From contig CAIYRJ010000365.1 in NCBI GenBank assembly GCA_903928615.1, positions 1-17,204 of the forward strand: DNA of 17,204 nucleotides, read 5' to 3'. This document shows, piece after piece, positions 1 to 8,231 of this stretch. The position numbers and the translations under genes are program-made. This stretch comes from an uncultured Actinomycetes bacterium. Lineage in GTDB: Bacteria > Actinomycetota > Thermoleophilia > Miltoncostaeales > Miltoncostaeaceae. How positions within the stretch are numbered: the stretch's first letter is position 1; every line of letters starts with the position of its first letter. The notes under the pieces are model-generated. The model did not search any database and was not told the DNA's origin. It saw only the letters and a program-made list of their open reading frames with translations.

Positions 1-647
1 GCGCTCGTGATGCCGAGGTCCTTGGCCACGTTCTGCGCGATGGCCTGCTTGCCGGGCCGCCACATCACCACCGACTTCGCGAGATCCTGGTCGTTGGCAT
101 CACCCACCTGCCCCACGCGGTAACCGGCGGTCTCCACCTTGGGCGCCACGCGGTCGGCGGCGGCACCGGTGACGCCGCTGGCGTTGAGCACCGCCACCGT
201 GTACGCGGCGCGATCCTGGATGGCCGGCGGGTTCTCGGGCACAACGGCATCGGGATCCGCCCCGAGGGGGCTGTTCGCGGGCTTGGTCATCGACGCGGTG
301 TCTGCTGCGCTGGTCGACGTGCCATCGCCGCGGATCACGAACCACCAGCCGGCGAAGCCACCGACCACGATGATGGCCAGCACCCCGGCGATGATGCCGA
401 TGGTGGCGCCATTGCCGGTGCTGCTCGGCATCGGGAGGCCGCCCTGCGAGATGCCCTCGCGGCCCGACAGGGCCTGCGTGCGATCGCTCGCCACCGGGGC
501 CGAGTTGCCGAGGCCGTGCTGCGCCCGCGCCTGGAGGCCATCGATGATGGTCTTGCGCCGCCACGCGACGAGCAACAGCCCGAGCGCCCCGAAGAGCGAC
601 ACGAACATCACGATTGTCGCGGAGATCATGATCCAGTCGGATGACAT
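1..647 (-). CDS. Membrane protein with C-terminal LytR_C domain (3' end cut by window edge)
   Basis: The visible 215 residues run from an ATG at 647 off the left edge. Two hydrophobic segments can be seen: residues about 5-29 and about 80-105 (the latter ends in GWWFVIRG). Between them lies a polar, Ser/Gly-rich stretch; after the second comes a Pro/Ala/Asp-rich linker. From about residue 149 the sequence matches the LytR_C (LytR/CpsA/Psr C-terminal) fold: VAVLNASGVTGAAADRV, then a second half with VVMWRPGKQAIAQNVAKDLG. The LCP catalytic domain that usually precedes LytR_C is absent, so this is a stand-alone LytR_C protein with a membrane anchor. The ATG overlaps the deacetylase stop by one base (TGATG), indicating translational coupling in one operon. 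LytR_C binding role is not established; an envelope function is inferred from the neighbour. The fold call is fairly sure, the function is not. Confidence 0.75.
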   Translation of the reverse strand, partial: MSSDWIMISATIVMFVSLFGALGLLLVAWRRKTIIDGLQARAQHGLGNSAPVASDRTQALSGREGISQGGLPMPSSTGNGATIGIIAGVLAIIVVGGFAGWWFVIRGDGTSTSAADTASMTKPANSPLGADPDAVVPENPPAIQDRAAYTVAVLNASGVTGAAADRVAPKVETAGYRVGQVGDANDQDLAKSVVMWRPGKQAIAQNVAKDLGITS

Positions 648-1849
648 CAGGCGCCTTCCCCGGGGACCGGCGGCGCGTCACCGCCGGTGACGACGGGCGT
701 CGTCGAACTGGATCCTGCCGAATCCGCCGGCGTCGTGGCGCTGTCGCCGAACATCGTCGTGAGGGTGACCGCCTTCAGGCCCTTCGCCTTGAGCCCTGAG
801 ATCATCGACGGCAGGGCATCCGCGGTGGTGGCGATGGCATGGAGGACCACGATCGATCCCTTCTTCGAGGCGCTCACCACGCGCTGGGTGAGGGTGGCGA
901 CATCGGGCTTCTCGTAGTCGGATGGGTCGACATCCCACATGACGATCCACCGGTATCCCAGCTTGCCGGCGGCCTGCTCGATGCCGGTGCTGAGCGCCCC
1001 GTACGGTGGCCGGTAGAAGGGCACGCTCGACACGCCGAGGAAGCGATCGGTGGCCGCGTTGTTCGACAGGTCGGTCATGGCCTCCGCCTCACTGCTGGTG
1101 GTGCTCGTGCGATGCCCCCAGCCATGGCTGCAGAGGGTGATCACGCCATCGGCCACCGCAGCCTGCACCTTCTTCGCGAGCGCCTCGGACCAGGTCTTCA
1201 CGTTGATCCCGTTGAGGCAGAACGTGCCGCCCGACTTCGTGCGCCTCAGGACGTCGATGATGCGCGAGACACCGGCCTCGTCGAGGCCGTCGTCGAACAC
1301 CAGGGCCACATAGGGCTTCTTCGTGGCGACCGAGCGCACCACCTCGGCGCGGCCCGGGCCGGGCTCGGGCGGAAGCAGGAACACCCCGGAGCGCGCCGTC
1401 TTGCCGGAGTCATCCCGCACCTCGACGTAGCCGGGGATGGAGCCTGCGCGGGTTGCGCGGGCAACCGCCGGGGGCACCGGCAACGCCTTGGCGGCGGCGG
1501 TCCACGAACCGGTCACCGGCGGGGCAGCCTTGGGGGTGGCCACCAGGCGCATCTGCAGGCCGTCGCCGCCCGCGGCGGTGACGGCGATGGTTGACTCCTT
1601 CGGGGCGGGCAGTTGTGGCTTCGGGGGCGTGGCGAACACCTGCAGGGCTGGGGCGTCGGCCGTGGCCTCGGATGCCTGCGAGCCACCGCTGTCGCGCGCC
1701 GACCAGGCGACCGCGCCGACGACGGCGATGACCGCCACCAGCACCACGAGGAATGCATTGCGGCGGCGGCGGCGCAACTGCCGGGCGCGGTTGCCGTCAG
1801 GCGGCCGCCGGCCGCGGCCGGACGAGCGCGATGAGTCGCGTGGGCTCAC
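647..1849 (-). CDS. Membrane-anchored polysaccharide deacetylase (NodB/CE4-like)
   Basis: This 400-aa protein would remove acetyl groups from an extracellular or cell-wall polysaccharide. A very basic N-terminus (residues 20-30 nearly all Arg) is followed by one membrane segment at 32-50, giving a type II anchored topology. A linker of about 125 residues leads to the NodB domain at about 177-367. Conserved CE4 motifs are in order: FDDG at 185-188 (metal and base Asp pair), SHGWGH at 241-246 (metal His 242 and 246), RPPYG at 280-284, WDVDPSDY at 305-312 and VVLH at 334-337. Thus all metal-binding and catalytic positions appear intact. A Ser/Thr/Pro/Gly-rich tail ends the protein. The start is a GTG at 1849 with no Shine-Dalgarno; a TACCAT box eight bases upstream suggests a leaderless message. 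It overlaps the LytR_C gene downstream. The exact substrate cannot be read from sequence. Confidence 0.88.
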   Translation of the reverse strand: MSPRDSSRSSGRGRRPPDGNRARQLRRRRRNAFLVVLVAVIAVVGAVAWSARDSGGSQASEATADAPALQVFATPPKPQLPAPKESTIAVTAAGGDGLQMRLVATPKAAPPVTGSWTAAAKALPVPPAVARATRAGSIPGYVEVRDDSGKTARSGVFLLPPEPGPGRAEVVRSVATKKPYVALVFDDGLDEAGVSRIIDVLRRTKSGGTFCLNGINVKTWSEALAKKVQAAVADGVITLCSHGWGHRTSTTSSEAEAMTDLSNNAATDRFLGVSSVPFYRPPYGALSTGIEQAAGKLGYRWIVMWDVDPSDYEKPDVATLTQRVVSASKKGSIVVLHAIATTADALPSMISGLKAKGLKAVTLTTMFGDSATTPADSAGSSSTTPVVTGGDAPPVPGEGA

Positions 1850-1857
1850 GGGGGGCG

Positions 1858-1863
1858 ATGGTA
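1858..1863 (-). promoter_or_regulatory. -10 box of the deacetylase gene (leaderless type)
   Basis: Read on the minus strand this is GC-TACCAT followed by eight bases and the GTG start. The expected transcription start falls on or next to the start codon. No convincing -35 element was seen. Confidence 0.55.
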
Positions 1864-1894
1864 GCGCCCGTGCCCGGCGCCCCCGGGTCGCGGC

Positions 1895-1900
1895 TAGTCT
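1895..1900 (+). promoter_or_regulatory. -10 box of the 166-aa protein gene (leaderless type)
   Basis: GC-TAGTCT, seven bases, then ATG at 1908. There is no Shine-Dalgarno between the box and the start codon, so the mRNA probably begins at the ATG. It faces the deacetylase -10 box, 31 bases away, in a 58-base divergent spacer. Confidence 0.55.
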
Positions 1901-1907
1901 TGGTCAC

Positions 1908-2408
1908 ATGCACGAATGGACCGGACTCTCACGGGGACGCGCGCTCGCCGTCGCCACCGCCCGCGACCCGCGGGAGTTCCCCGTGGGCCTCTTCCATCGC
2001 GACCCGGTGCCGCCGCCCAACCAGGGCCCCGGCGCCTTCATGTGGTTCGCCGATGACGCCGAGGCGGCCGACTTCATGGTGGAGGTGGTGCCGCGCCTGC
2101 TGCTCGACCCCGACAGCTGGCCCGACTTCGACGAGCTGGTGGCCACCACGCGCGAGGTCGTGGAGGGCGTGCCGGGCGGATCCATCGGCCCGATGGACGC
2201 CCTGCGCGAGCTCGCCCCCCACTGGGGCGGGCGGGCGCACTTCGTGTGGTGGGGAACCTTCGACGAGCTCCCGACGGGATCGAGCGACTTCGGGCGCCTG
2301 GTGCGCCTTCAGTACCTCGAGTACGAGGATGATCCGGAGCAGGAACGTGACATCCCCGACGACGAGCTCGATGCCCTCGTGAGGTTCCTGAGGGTCTACC
2401 CCGACTAG
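1908..2408 (+). CDS. Hypothetical protein, 166 aa
   Basis: I do not recognise the family. The protein starts MHEWTGLSRG and is soluble: no signal peptide and no membrane segment. It is rich in Asp/Glu and in aromatics (FMWFADD at 44-50, HFVWWGTFDE at 111-120, LQYLEYEDD at 134-142), with a helical acidic end. The tryptophan-rich central part and mixed alpha/beta pattern suggest a small compact globular domain. The longer open frame upstream (from 1437) is antisense to the deacetylase; I chose the ATG at 1908 because a TAGTCT box lies seven bases before it and the annotated deacetylase promoter occupies the spacer. The stop codon shares a CTAG with the trpA stop. Coding status is supported by strong third-position GC and by tight fit between neighbours. 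Confidence 0.75.
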   Translation: MHEWTGLSRGRALAVATARDPREFPVGLFHRDPVPPPNQGPGAFMWFADDAEAADFMVEVVPRLLLDPDSWPDFDELVATTREVVEGVPGGSIGPMDALRELAPHWGGRAHFVWWGTFDELPTGSSDFGRLVRLQYLEYEDDPEQERDIPDDELDALVRFLRVYPD

Positions 2409-3191
2409 GGGCGGAGCGCGCCGGCCACGCCGGCGCCGAAGTCATCCACGGCCGCATCCGCGGCATCGGCGTCGGGGGCATCCCCGATGCGCCGGATGAT
2501 CTCGCTGGCGATCACCACGCCGTCGGCGATCCCGCCGATCTGCTCGGCCTGGTCGGGCGTGCGCACGCCGAAGCCCACCACGACCGGAACGGGGATGTGC
2601 CTGCGCGCGCGATCCACGAGCGCCCGCAGGCGGTCGTCCATGGTCATCTCGCCGCCCGTCACCCCGGTGACGGCGACCAGGTACACGAAGCCCTCCGCGC
2701 TCTCACCGATCTCGGCCATGCGGGCGTCGTCCGTGGTGGGCGCCGCGAGGGCGATGAGCGCCACCCCGGCAGCACGGGCGGCCTCCCGCACCTCGGTGGC
2801 CTCATCCACCGGGAGGTCGGGGATGATGATGCCGGCCACGCCCTTGTCGGCCGCGGCGCCGAGGAACTCGCTCGCGCCCTGCGCGATGACCGTGTTGAAG
2901 TAGGTCATCACCACCACGGGCGGCCCGTCGCGCAGGTCGTCGGCGATGTCCAGCACGTCCGAGGGCCGGGTGCCGGCGTCGAGCGCGGCCTGCCCCGCCG
3001 CCTGGATGGTCGGGCCGTCCGCCAGCGGGTCGGAGAACGGGATGCCCAGTTCGATGATGTCGGCGTGCTGCGCGAGGATCTGCGCATGGCGCCGGCTGGC
3101 ATCGATGTCCGGGTAGCCGCCCATCACGTAGGGCACGAAGAGCGGGCGCCCGGCGTCGCGGAACACCTGCTCCAGGCGCTCGGCGCCCGAC

Positions 3192-3199
<8 letters not shown>
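2405..3199 (-). CDS. trpA: Tryptophan synthase alpha subunit
   Basis: TrpA cleaves indole-3-glycerol phosphate to indole and glyceraldehyde 3-phosphate and channels indole to TrpB. The 264-aa length is normal. Signature [19 protein letters not shown] lies at 48-66, with catalytic Glu50 and Asp61. Further family motifs are VMTYFN at 97-102, IIIPDLP at 124-130, AVTGVTG at 176-182 (usually SxxGVTG) and the phosphate-binding GFGV at 209-212 followed by GVVIAS at 227-232. The start is a GTG at 3199 whose frame overlaps the end of trpB by eight bases; a longer open frame to 3397 is antisense-like and internal to trpB. The last residues are an Asp/Ala-rich helix. Translation is likely coupled to trpB. 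The TAG stop interlocks with the stop of the convergent gene. Confidence 0.97.
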
Positions 3200-4375
<1,176 letters not shown>

Positions 4376-4379
<4 letters not shown>

Positions 4380-5020
4380 GCCGCCTCCTCCATGGCTGCC
4401 GCGCGGGCTGCATCGGCGAACGCCCGCACGCGACCTGCATCCTTGCGCCCCACGACGTCTCCCTCCACCCCGCTGGACACGTCGAGGACGAATGGCCGCA
4501 CGCGGCGCACCGCATCGCCCACCACCTCGGGGGTGAGCCCGCCGGCCAGCGCGAAGGGCCGCTGCGGACGATGGCGCTCGAGCAGCGTCCAGTCGGCGCG
4601 CACGCCCGTGCCCCCGTGGGACCCGGGCACCGCGGCGTCGAAGAGCACCAGGTCGCAGTCGAGCCGCTCGGCGCCCTCGATGGACGAGGCGTCCTCGAGC
4701 GGCATCGCGACAGTGACGGGCACGCCGGCCGCATCGGCGACAGCGGCGAGATCGGCCACGGCGTGCAGCTGCACCCGCGTGAGCGCGCAGGTGTCCACGG
4801 CGCGGGCGACCGCGTCGGGTGCCGGGTCGACGAACACGCCCACGCGCTCCACGCCGTCCGGGACCTCGCGCATCACGGCGATCGCGCGGTCGGGGTCGAG
4901 GGCCCGCGGCCCGTGCGGCGTGAGGACGGCGCCGACCGCCCACGCCCCCGCGAGGACGCAGGGCTCCACGTCCGCGGGATGGGTGACCCCGCAGAACTTG
5001 ATGCGCTGATCGGGCAACAC
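4376..5020 (-). CDS. trpF: Phosphoribosylanthranilate isomerase
   Basis: TrpF converts N-(5'-phosphoribosyl)anthranilate to the carboxyphenylamino-deoxyribulose phosphate, an Amadori rearrangement. The 214-aa protein has [12 protein letters not shown] near the start, with catalytic base Cys10, and Asp128 in [10 protein letters not shown] as the candidate general acid. Other family motifs are VGVFVDP at 60-66, VQLH at 83-86, GSHGGTG at 133-139, ALAGGLTP at 157-164 and DVSSGVE at 180-186. Some normally conserved positions differ (KICGLT to KFCGVT, QLHG to QLHA). The GTG at 5020 is preferred over upstream in-frame starts reaching 5380, which run antisense through the corA gene, because TrpF begins a few residues before the KxCG motif and a TACTCT box lies seven bases upstream. 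It heads the trpFBA unit; trpE, G, D and C are not in the window. Confidence 0.95.
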
Positions 5021-5027
5021 GTGCTGC

Positions 5028-5033
5028 AGAGTA
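5028..5033 (-). promoter_or_regulatory. -10 box of trpFBA (leaderless type)
   Basis: On the minus strand TACTCT is followed by seven bases and the GTG of trpF. This leaves no room for a leader peptide or attenuator, so any control of this unit would act at initiation. The divergent corA -10 box begins 24 bases away. Confidence 0.5.
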
Positions 5034-5057
5034 GTCCGCCCGGGGCCGGGGCCGCGG

Positions 5058-5063
5058 TACACT
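5058..5063 (+). promoter_or_regulatory. -10 box of the corA operon
   Basis: TACACT, with the expected start of transcription at about 5070-5071. That gives corA a 43-base leader containing the Shine-Dalgarno AGGAG at 5101-5105, eight bases before the ATG at 5114. An ATG also lies exactly seven bases after the box, at 5071, and opens a short upstream frame. Confidence 0.5.
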
Positions 5064-5070
5064 CCCCCGG

Positions 5071-5181
5071 ATGCCCTGCGTTCCGTGCACCACAGCGACG
5101 AGGAGACTCGACGATGGCGAGCCTTCCCAACATCCGTCGCCACGCCAGGCGGACCTCGCCGTCCGCCCTGGTCGCCCCTGA
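5071..5181 (+). other. Putative 36-codon upstream ORF overlapping the corA start
   Basis: An ATG at 5071 stands seven bases after a TACACT box, the same geometry as the leaderless starts elsewhere in the window. It opens 36 codons (beginning [13 protein letters not shown], proline-rich towards the end) in a different frame from corA and stops at 5179-5181, 65 bases inside corA. If translated it would cross the corA Shine-Dalgarno and start codon. It could be a regulatory leader peptide or a chance frame; there is no family match by eye. Confidence 0.3.
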
Positions 5182-6115
5182 GCGCGACCGGCCGGACGTC
5201 CAGCGCCTCGAGGCCCACGGCCTCACCTGGCTGAACATCGAGGAGCCCACGGACGCCGAGACGGCGTGGCTCGCCGAGCACCAGGACTTCCACCCCCTCG
5301 ATCTCGAGGATGTCCTCTCGCGCCGTCGCCAGCGCTCGAAGATCGACGAGTACGACGACTACGTGTTCCTGGTGCTGCACTTCCCGCGCTTCGACAAGCG
5401 CACGGGGCGCCTGCAGGCCACCGAGCTCAACGTGTTCATCGGCCCCGGGCTGCTCATCACCATCCCCAAGGAGCCGCTCAAGCCCATCTCGGCGCTCTGG
5501 TCACGGTGCGAGCAGCGCGACGACGCGCGATTCGACTTCATGTCGAAGGGCTCGGGCTTCCTGCTCTACGAGATCGTCGACCAGATGTTCGACTACTGCT
5601 TCCCGATCCTCGACAAGATCGGCTTCAAGCTCGACACGCTGGAAGACGCCATCTTCGAGGGCCAGAGCAACGAGCTGGTACGCGATATCTCCAACGTCAA
5701 GCAGGAGATCATCAACTACCGCAAGATCATCAAGCCGCAGCGGCCCACGCTGCGCATGCTCGAGCGCGCCGTGCAGCGCTACGCCCCCGACGACCTCGAG
5801 ATCTACTTCGACGACATCGTCGACAAGAACGAGCGCATCTGGGACTCCCTCGAGAACTACAAGGAGGTGGCCGACGCGCTCGAGGCCACCAACGAATCGG
5901 TCATCACCCACCGCCTCAACGCGATGCTGGCGCTGCTCACCATCATCTCGGCGGTCATCCTGCCGCTCACGCTCATCACGGGCTTCTACGGCATGAACAT
6001 CGACGGCCTGCCCTTCGCGCGCAACGGCATGGCCTCGTTCATCATGCTGCTCGTGGTGATGGTGGTGCTGGCCGGCGGCGTGCTCTGGTACTTCCGCAGG
6101 CGCAAGTGGCTCTAG
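5114..6115 (+). CDS. corA: CorA-family magnesium/divalent cation transporter
   Basis: CorA proteins form homopentameric inner-membrane channels for Mg2+ (some members Co2+, Ni2+ or Zn2+). This 333-aa protein has the cytoplasmic alpha/beta domain (about 25-150), the long stalk helix rich in charged residues (about 150-265), and two C-terminal membrane helices at about 271-290 and 306-326. The diagnostic selectivity motif YGMN is at 292-295 in the loop right after the first helix, and the protein ends with a basic tail (RRRKWL). Length and layout are normal. The ATG at 5114 has a good Shine-Dalgarno (AGGAG, eight-base spacing), making this one of two leadered starts seen here. It is the first gene of a close-packed plus-strand series; 23 bases separate it from the HIT gene. 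Ion preference cannot be read from sequence. Confidence 0.93.
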   Translation: MASLPNIRRHARRTSPSALVAPERDRPDVQRLEAHGLTWLNIEEPTDAETAWLAEHQDFHPLDLEDVLSRRRQRSKIDEYDDYVFLVLHFPRFDKRTGRLQATELNVFIGPGLLITIPKEPLKPISALWSRCEQRDDARFDFMSKGSGFLLYEIVDQMFDYCFPILDKIGFKLDTLEDAIFEGQSNELVRDISNVKQEIINYRKIIKPQRPTLRMLERAVQRYAPDDLEIYFDDIVDKNERIWDSLENYKEVADALEATNESVITHRLNAMLALLTIISAVILPLTLITGFYGMNIDGLPFARNGMASFIMLLVVMVVLAGGVLWYFRRRKWL

Positions 6116-6138
6116 GCGGTCCGACGGGACGGCAGATC

Positions 6139-6624
6139 ATGTGGGCGCCGTGGAGAATGGCCTACGTGTCCGCCGAGAACGACCACGAATACGAGGGGCC
6201 CCGGTGCGTGTTCTGCGACCTGCCCGCCATGGGCGACGATGCGCGGGCGCTCATCCTCGCCCGCGGGGCGCACTGCTTCGTCATCCTCAATGCCTACCCG
6301 TACGCATCGGGGCACCTGATGGTCGTCCCCTACGCGCACCTCGATCGCCTCACCGACCTGGCGCCCGAGGCCGTGGTTGAGATGATGGACCTCGCCCGTA
6401 CCGCCCAGCAGGTGCTGCAGGGGGCACTGAAGCCACACGGCTTCAACCTCGGCATGAACCAGGGGGCGGCCGCGGGAGCCGGCATCGAGGCGCACCTGCA
6501 CCTTCACCTTGTGCCCCGGTGGTCCGGGGACACCAACTTCATGCCCGTGACCGGAGATGTGCGCGTGATGCCCCAGAGCCTCGAGGAGACCTACGCCCTG
6601 CTGAAGCCGGGGTTCCCCGCATGA
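6139..6624 (+). CDS. HIT-family protein (Ap4A phosphorylase/hydrolase type)
   Basis: The 161-aa protein is a histidine-triad nucleotide-binding enzyme. It opens with MWAPWRMAYV, then CVFC (Cys23, Cys26), a pattern I associate with the actinobacterial diadenosine tetraphosphate phosphorylase branch (Rv2613c-like). The nucleotide loop NAYPYASGHLMVVP is at 51-64 and the triad HLHLHLVPRW at 119-128, with His121 as the expected catalytic nucleophile. The ATG at 6139 fits the family N-terminus exactly; the long frame upstream is a shadow of corA. Its last codons overlap the start of the phosphomutase gene (ATGA). Likely substrates are dinucleoside polyphosphates, but the family includes adenosine phosphoramidases, so the reaction is an inference. 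Confidence 0.9.
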   Translation: MWAPWRMAYVSAENDHEYEGPRCVFCDLPAMGDDARALILARGAHCFVILNAYPYASGHLMVVPYAHLDRLTDLAPEAVVEMMDLARTAQQVLQGALKPHGFNLGMNQGAAAGAGIEAHLHLHLVPRWSGDTNFMPVTGDVRVMPQSLEETYALLKPGFPA

Positions 6625-7973
6625 CGCTGCTGCCGGAGGTCTTCAAGGCGTACGACATCCGCGGCCTGTACGGCGACGAGATCGACGAGGAGGGCGCCGA
6701 GCGCGTGGGCCGCGCCTTCGTGGCGGTCACCGGCGCGTCGCGCGTGGCCGTGGGGCACGACGTGCGGCTGTCGTCCCCCGGCATCAGCGCCGCGTTCATC
6801 CGCGGCGCGCTCTCGGCCGGCGCCGACGTGACGGCCCTCGGGCTGGCCGCCACCGAGATGGTCTACTTCGCGGTGGACGAGGGCGGCTACGACGCCGGGG
6901 CCGTCATCACCGCCAGCCACAACCCGCCGGCCTACACCGGGGCCAAGATGGTCTCGGCGGGGGCACTTCCCCTCTCGGGCGACACCGGCATATCGGAGAT
7001 CGGTCGCCTCGCCATGGCCGGCGAGCCCGGCCCCGCGGCGGCGCCGGGCAGCGAGTCGGTGGACGACGGCCTGCTCGGGCGGTTCGTGGACCGCTGCATG
7101 CAGTTCGTCGACCCCTCCGCCATCACCGGGCTCAAGGTGGTGCTCGACGCCGCCAACGGGATGGCCGGCGTGTACCTGCCCCCGGTGCTCGAGCGCATCT
7201 CCATCGACGCCGTGCCGTGCTTCCTCGACCCCGATGGGCGCTTCCCCCACCACGAGCCGAACCCGCTTCTCGAGGAGAACCGCGCGTTCATCGAGGGGGC
7301 CGTGGTGGAGAACGGCGCCGACCTCGGCATCGCCTGGGACGGTGACGCCGACCGCTGCTTCTTCATCGACGAGAAGGGCGGGTTCGTGGCGGGCGACTTC
7401 CTCACCGCGCTCCTCGCCCGCCACATCCTCGGGCAGGTCGGCCCGTCGACGGTGGTGTACGACCTGCGCGCATCATGGGCCGTGCGCGACGCCATCGTCG
7501 AGGCCGGTGGAACGCCGGACGAGTTCCGCGTGGGCCACGCCTTCATCAAGCGCCGAATGCGCGAGGTGGACGCCGTGTTCGCCGGCGAGGTGAGCGGCCA
7601 CTACTACTTCCGCGACTTCTCGTATGCCGACTCGGGGCTCATCCCCGCGCTCATGGTGATGGAGATCGTGGCCACCTCGGGCCGCCCGCTTTCGGAGATG
7701 GTGGCGGCGCTGCGCGAGCGGTACCACATCTCCGGGGAGATCAACTCCACGGTCGCCGATGCCGGGGCGGCGATCGACCGCCTTCGGGCACGCTACGCAG
7801 ACGGCCGGCAGGCCGAGGTCGACGGCTTGTCCGTGGCCTATGACGACTGGCACTTCAACGTGCGCCCCTCGAATACCGAACCGCTCCTACGCCTTAACCT
7901 CGAATCCCTCGTCTCCGAGGCGGACATGGAGCGCAAGCGGGACGAGGTGCTTGCGATCATCAGGGAGGGCTGA
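6621..7973 (+). CDS. Phosphomannomutase/phosphoglucomutase (alpha-D-phosphohexomutase)
   Basis: This 450-aa enzyme interconverts hexose 1- and 6-phosphates, feeding GDP-mannose or UDP-glucose synthesis for polysaccharides and glycolipids. All four landmarks are present: N-terminal FKAYDIRGLYG (8-18), the phosphoserine loop TASHNPPAYTGAK at 97-109 (Ser99), the metal loop DGDADR at 240-245, the sugar-specificity loop GEVSGHYYF at 322-330 and the phosphate-binding RPSNTEPLLRLN at 415-426. The GEVSGH form and SNTEP are typical of bifunctional PMM/PGM rather than GlmM, which carries a different loop. The ATG at 6621 overlaps the HIT stop by four bases. The stretch around 7866-7920 is visibly less GC-rich than its surroundings, without breaking the frame. 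Mannose versus glucose preference is undetermined. Confidence 0.94.
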   Translation: MTLLPEVFKAYDIRGLYGDEIDEEGAERVGRAFVAVTGASRVAVGHDVRLSSPGISAAFIRGALSAGADVTALGLAATEMVYFAVDEGGYDAGAVITASHNPPAYTGAKMVSAGALPLSGDTGISEIGRLAMAGEPGPAAAPGSESVDDGLLGRFVDRCMQFVDPSAITGLKVVLDAANGMAGVYLPPVLERISIDAVPCFLDPDGRFPHHEPNPLLEENRAFIEGAVVENGADLGIAWDGDADRCFFIDEKGGFVAGDFLTALLARHILGQVGPSTVVYDLRASWAVRDAIVEAGGTPDEFRVGHAFIKRRMREVDAVFAGEVSGHYYFRDFSYADSGLIPALMVMEIVATSGRPLSEMVAALRERYHISGEINSTVADAGAAIDRLRARYADGRQAEVDGLSVAYDDWHFNVRPSNTEPLLRLNLESLVSEADMERKRDEVLAIIREG

Positions 7974-7974
7974 G

Positions 7975-8205
7975 ATGGCCGAGATCGAGATCGACGGCGA
8001 GCGCTATCGCCTCACGGTGGACCACGACCTGTGCATGGGCACGCGGGTGTGCATCGCGCGCCTGCCGGGCGTGTTCACGGTGGATGACGACACCAACCTC
8101 TCCAGCGCGAGCGACGACGTGCTCGACCCGTCGCTGGCGGATGCCGTGCGCGAGGCCGTGGACGACTGCCCGCAGGAGGCCATCCGCCTGGAGAAGCTGG
8201 GCTGA
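7975..8205 (+). CDS. Small ferredoxin, 3Fe-4S type
   Basis: This 76-aa acidic protein is an electron carrier of the type that serves cytochrome P450s and oxygenases in actinobacteria. Three cluster ligands stand in the arrangement of single-cluster 3Fe-4S ferredoxins: Cys20 and Cys26 (CMGTRVC, the middle Cys of a 4Fe site missing), and Cys65 followed by Pro in DDCPQEAI. The start VDHDLC is the usual lead-in. The ATG lies one base after the phosphomutase stop, with GGGAGG in the end of that gene as Shine-Dalgarno. No P450, oxygenase or reductase is adjacent, so its partner is unknown. Whether the cluster is 3Fe-4S or a 4Fe-4S with a non-Cys ligand cannot be decided here. Confidence 0.9.
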   Translation: MAEIEIDGERYRLTVDHDLCMGTRVCIARLPGVFTVDDDTNLSSASDDVLDPSLADAVREAVDDCPQEAIRLEKLG

Positions 8206-8231
8206 GCACGCCCGGGGCGGCATCGCCGGAC

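Noticed and set aside
4571..6115. 514-codon frame extending corA upstream
   Set aside because: The extra residues are antisense to trpF, and the Shine-Dalgarno and promoter fix the start at 5114.
7866..7920. Lower-GC patch at the end of the phosphomutase gene as a sign of transfer
   Set aside because: The frame and family motifs continue through it, and the stretch is too short to argue for foreign origin.
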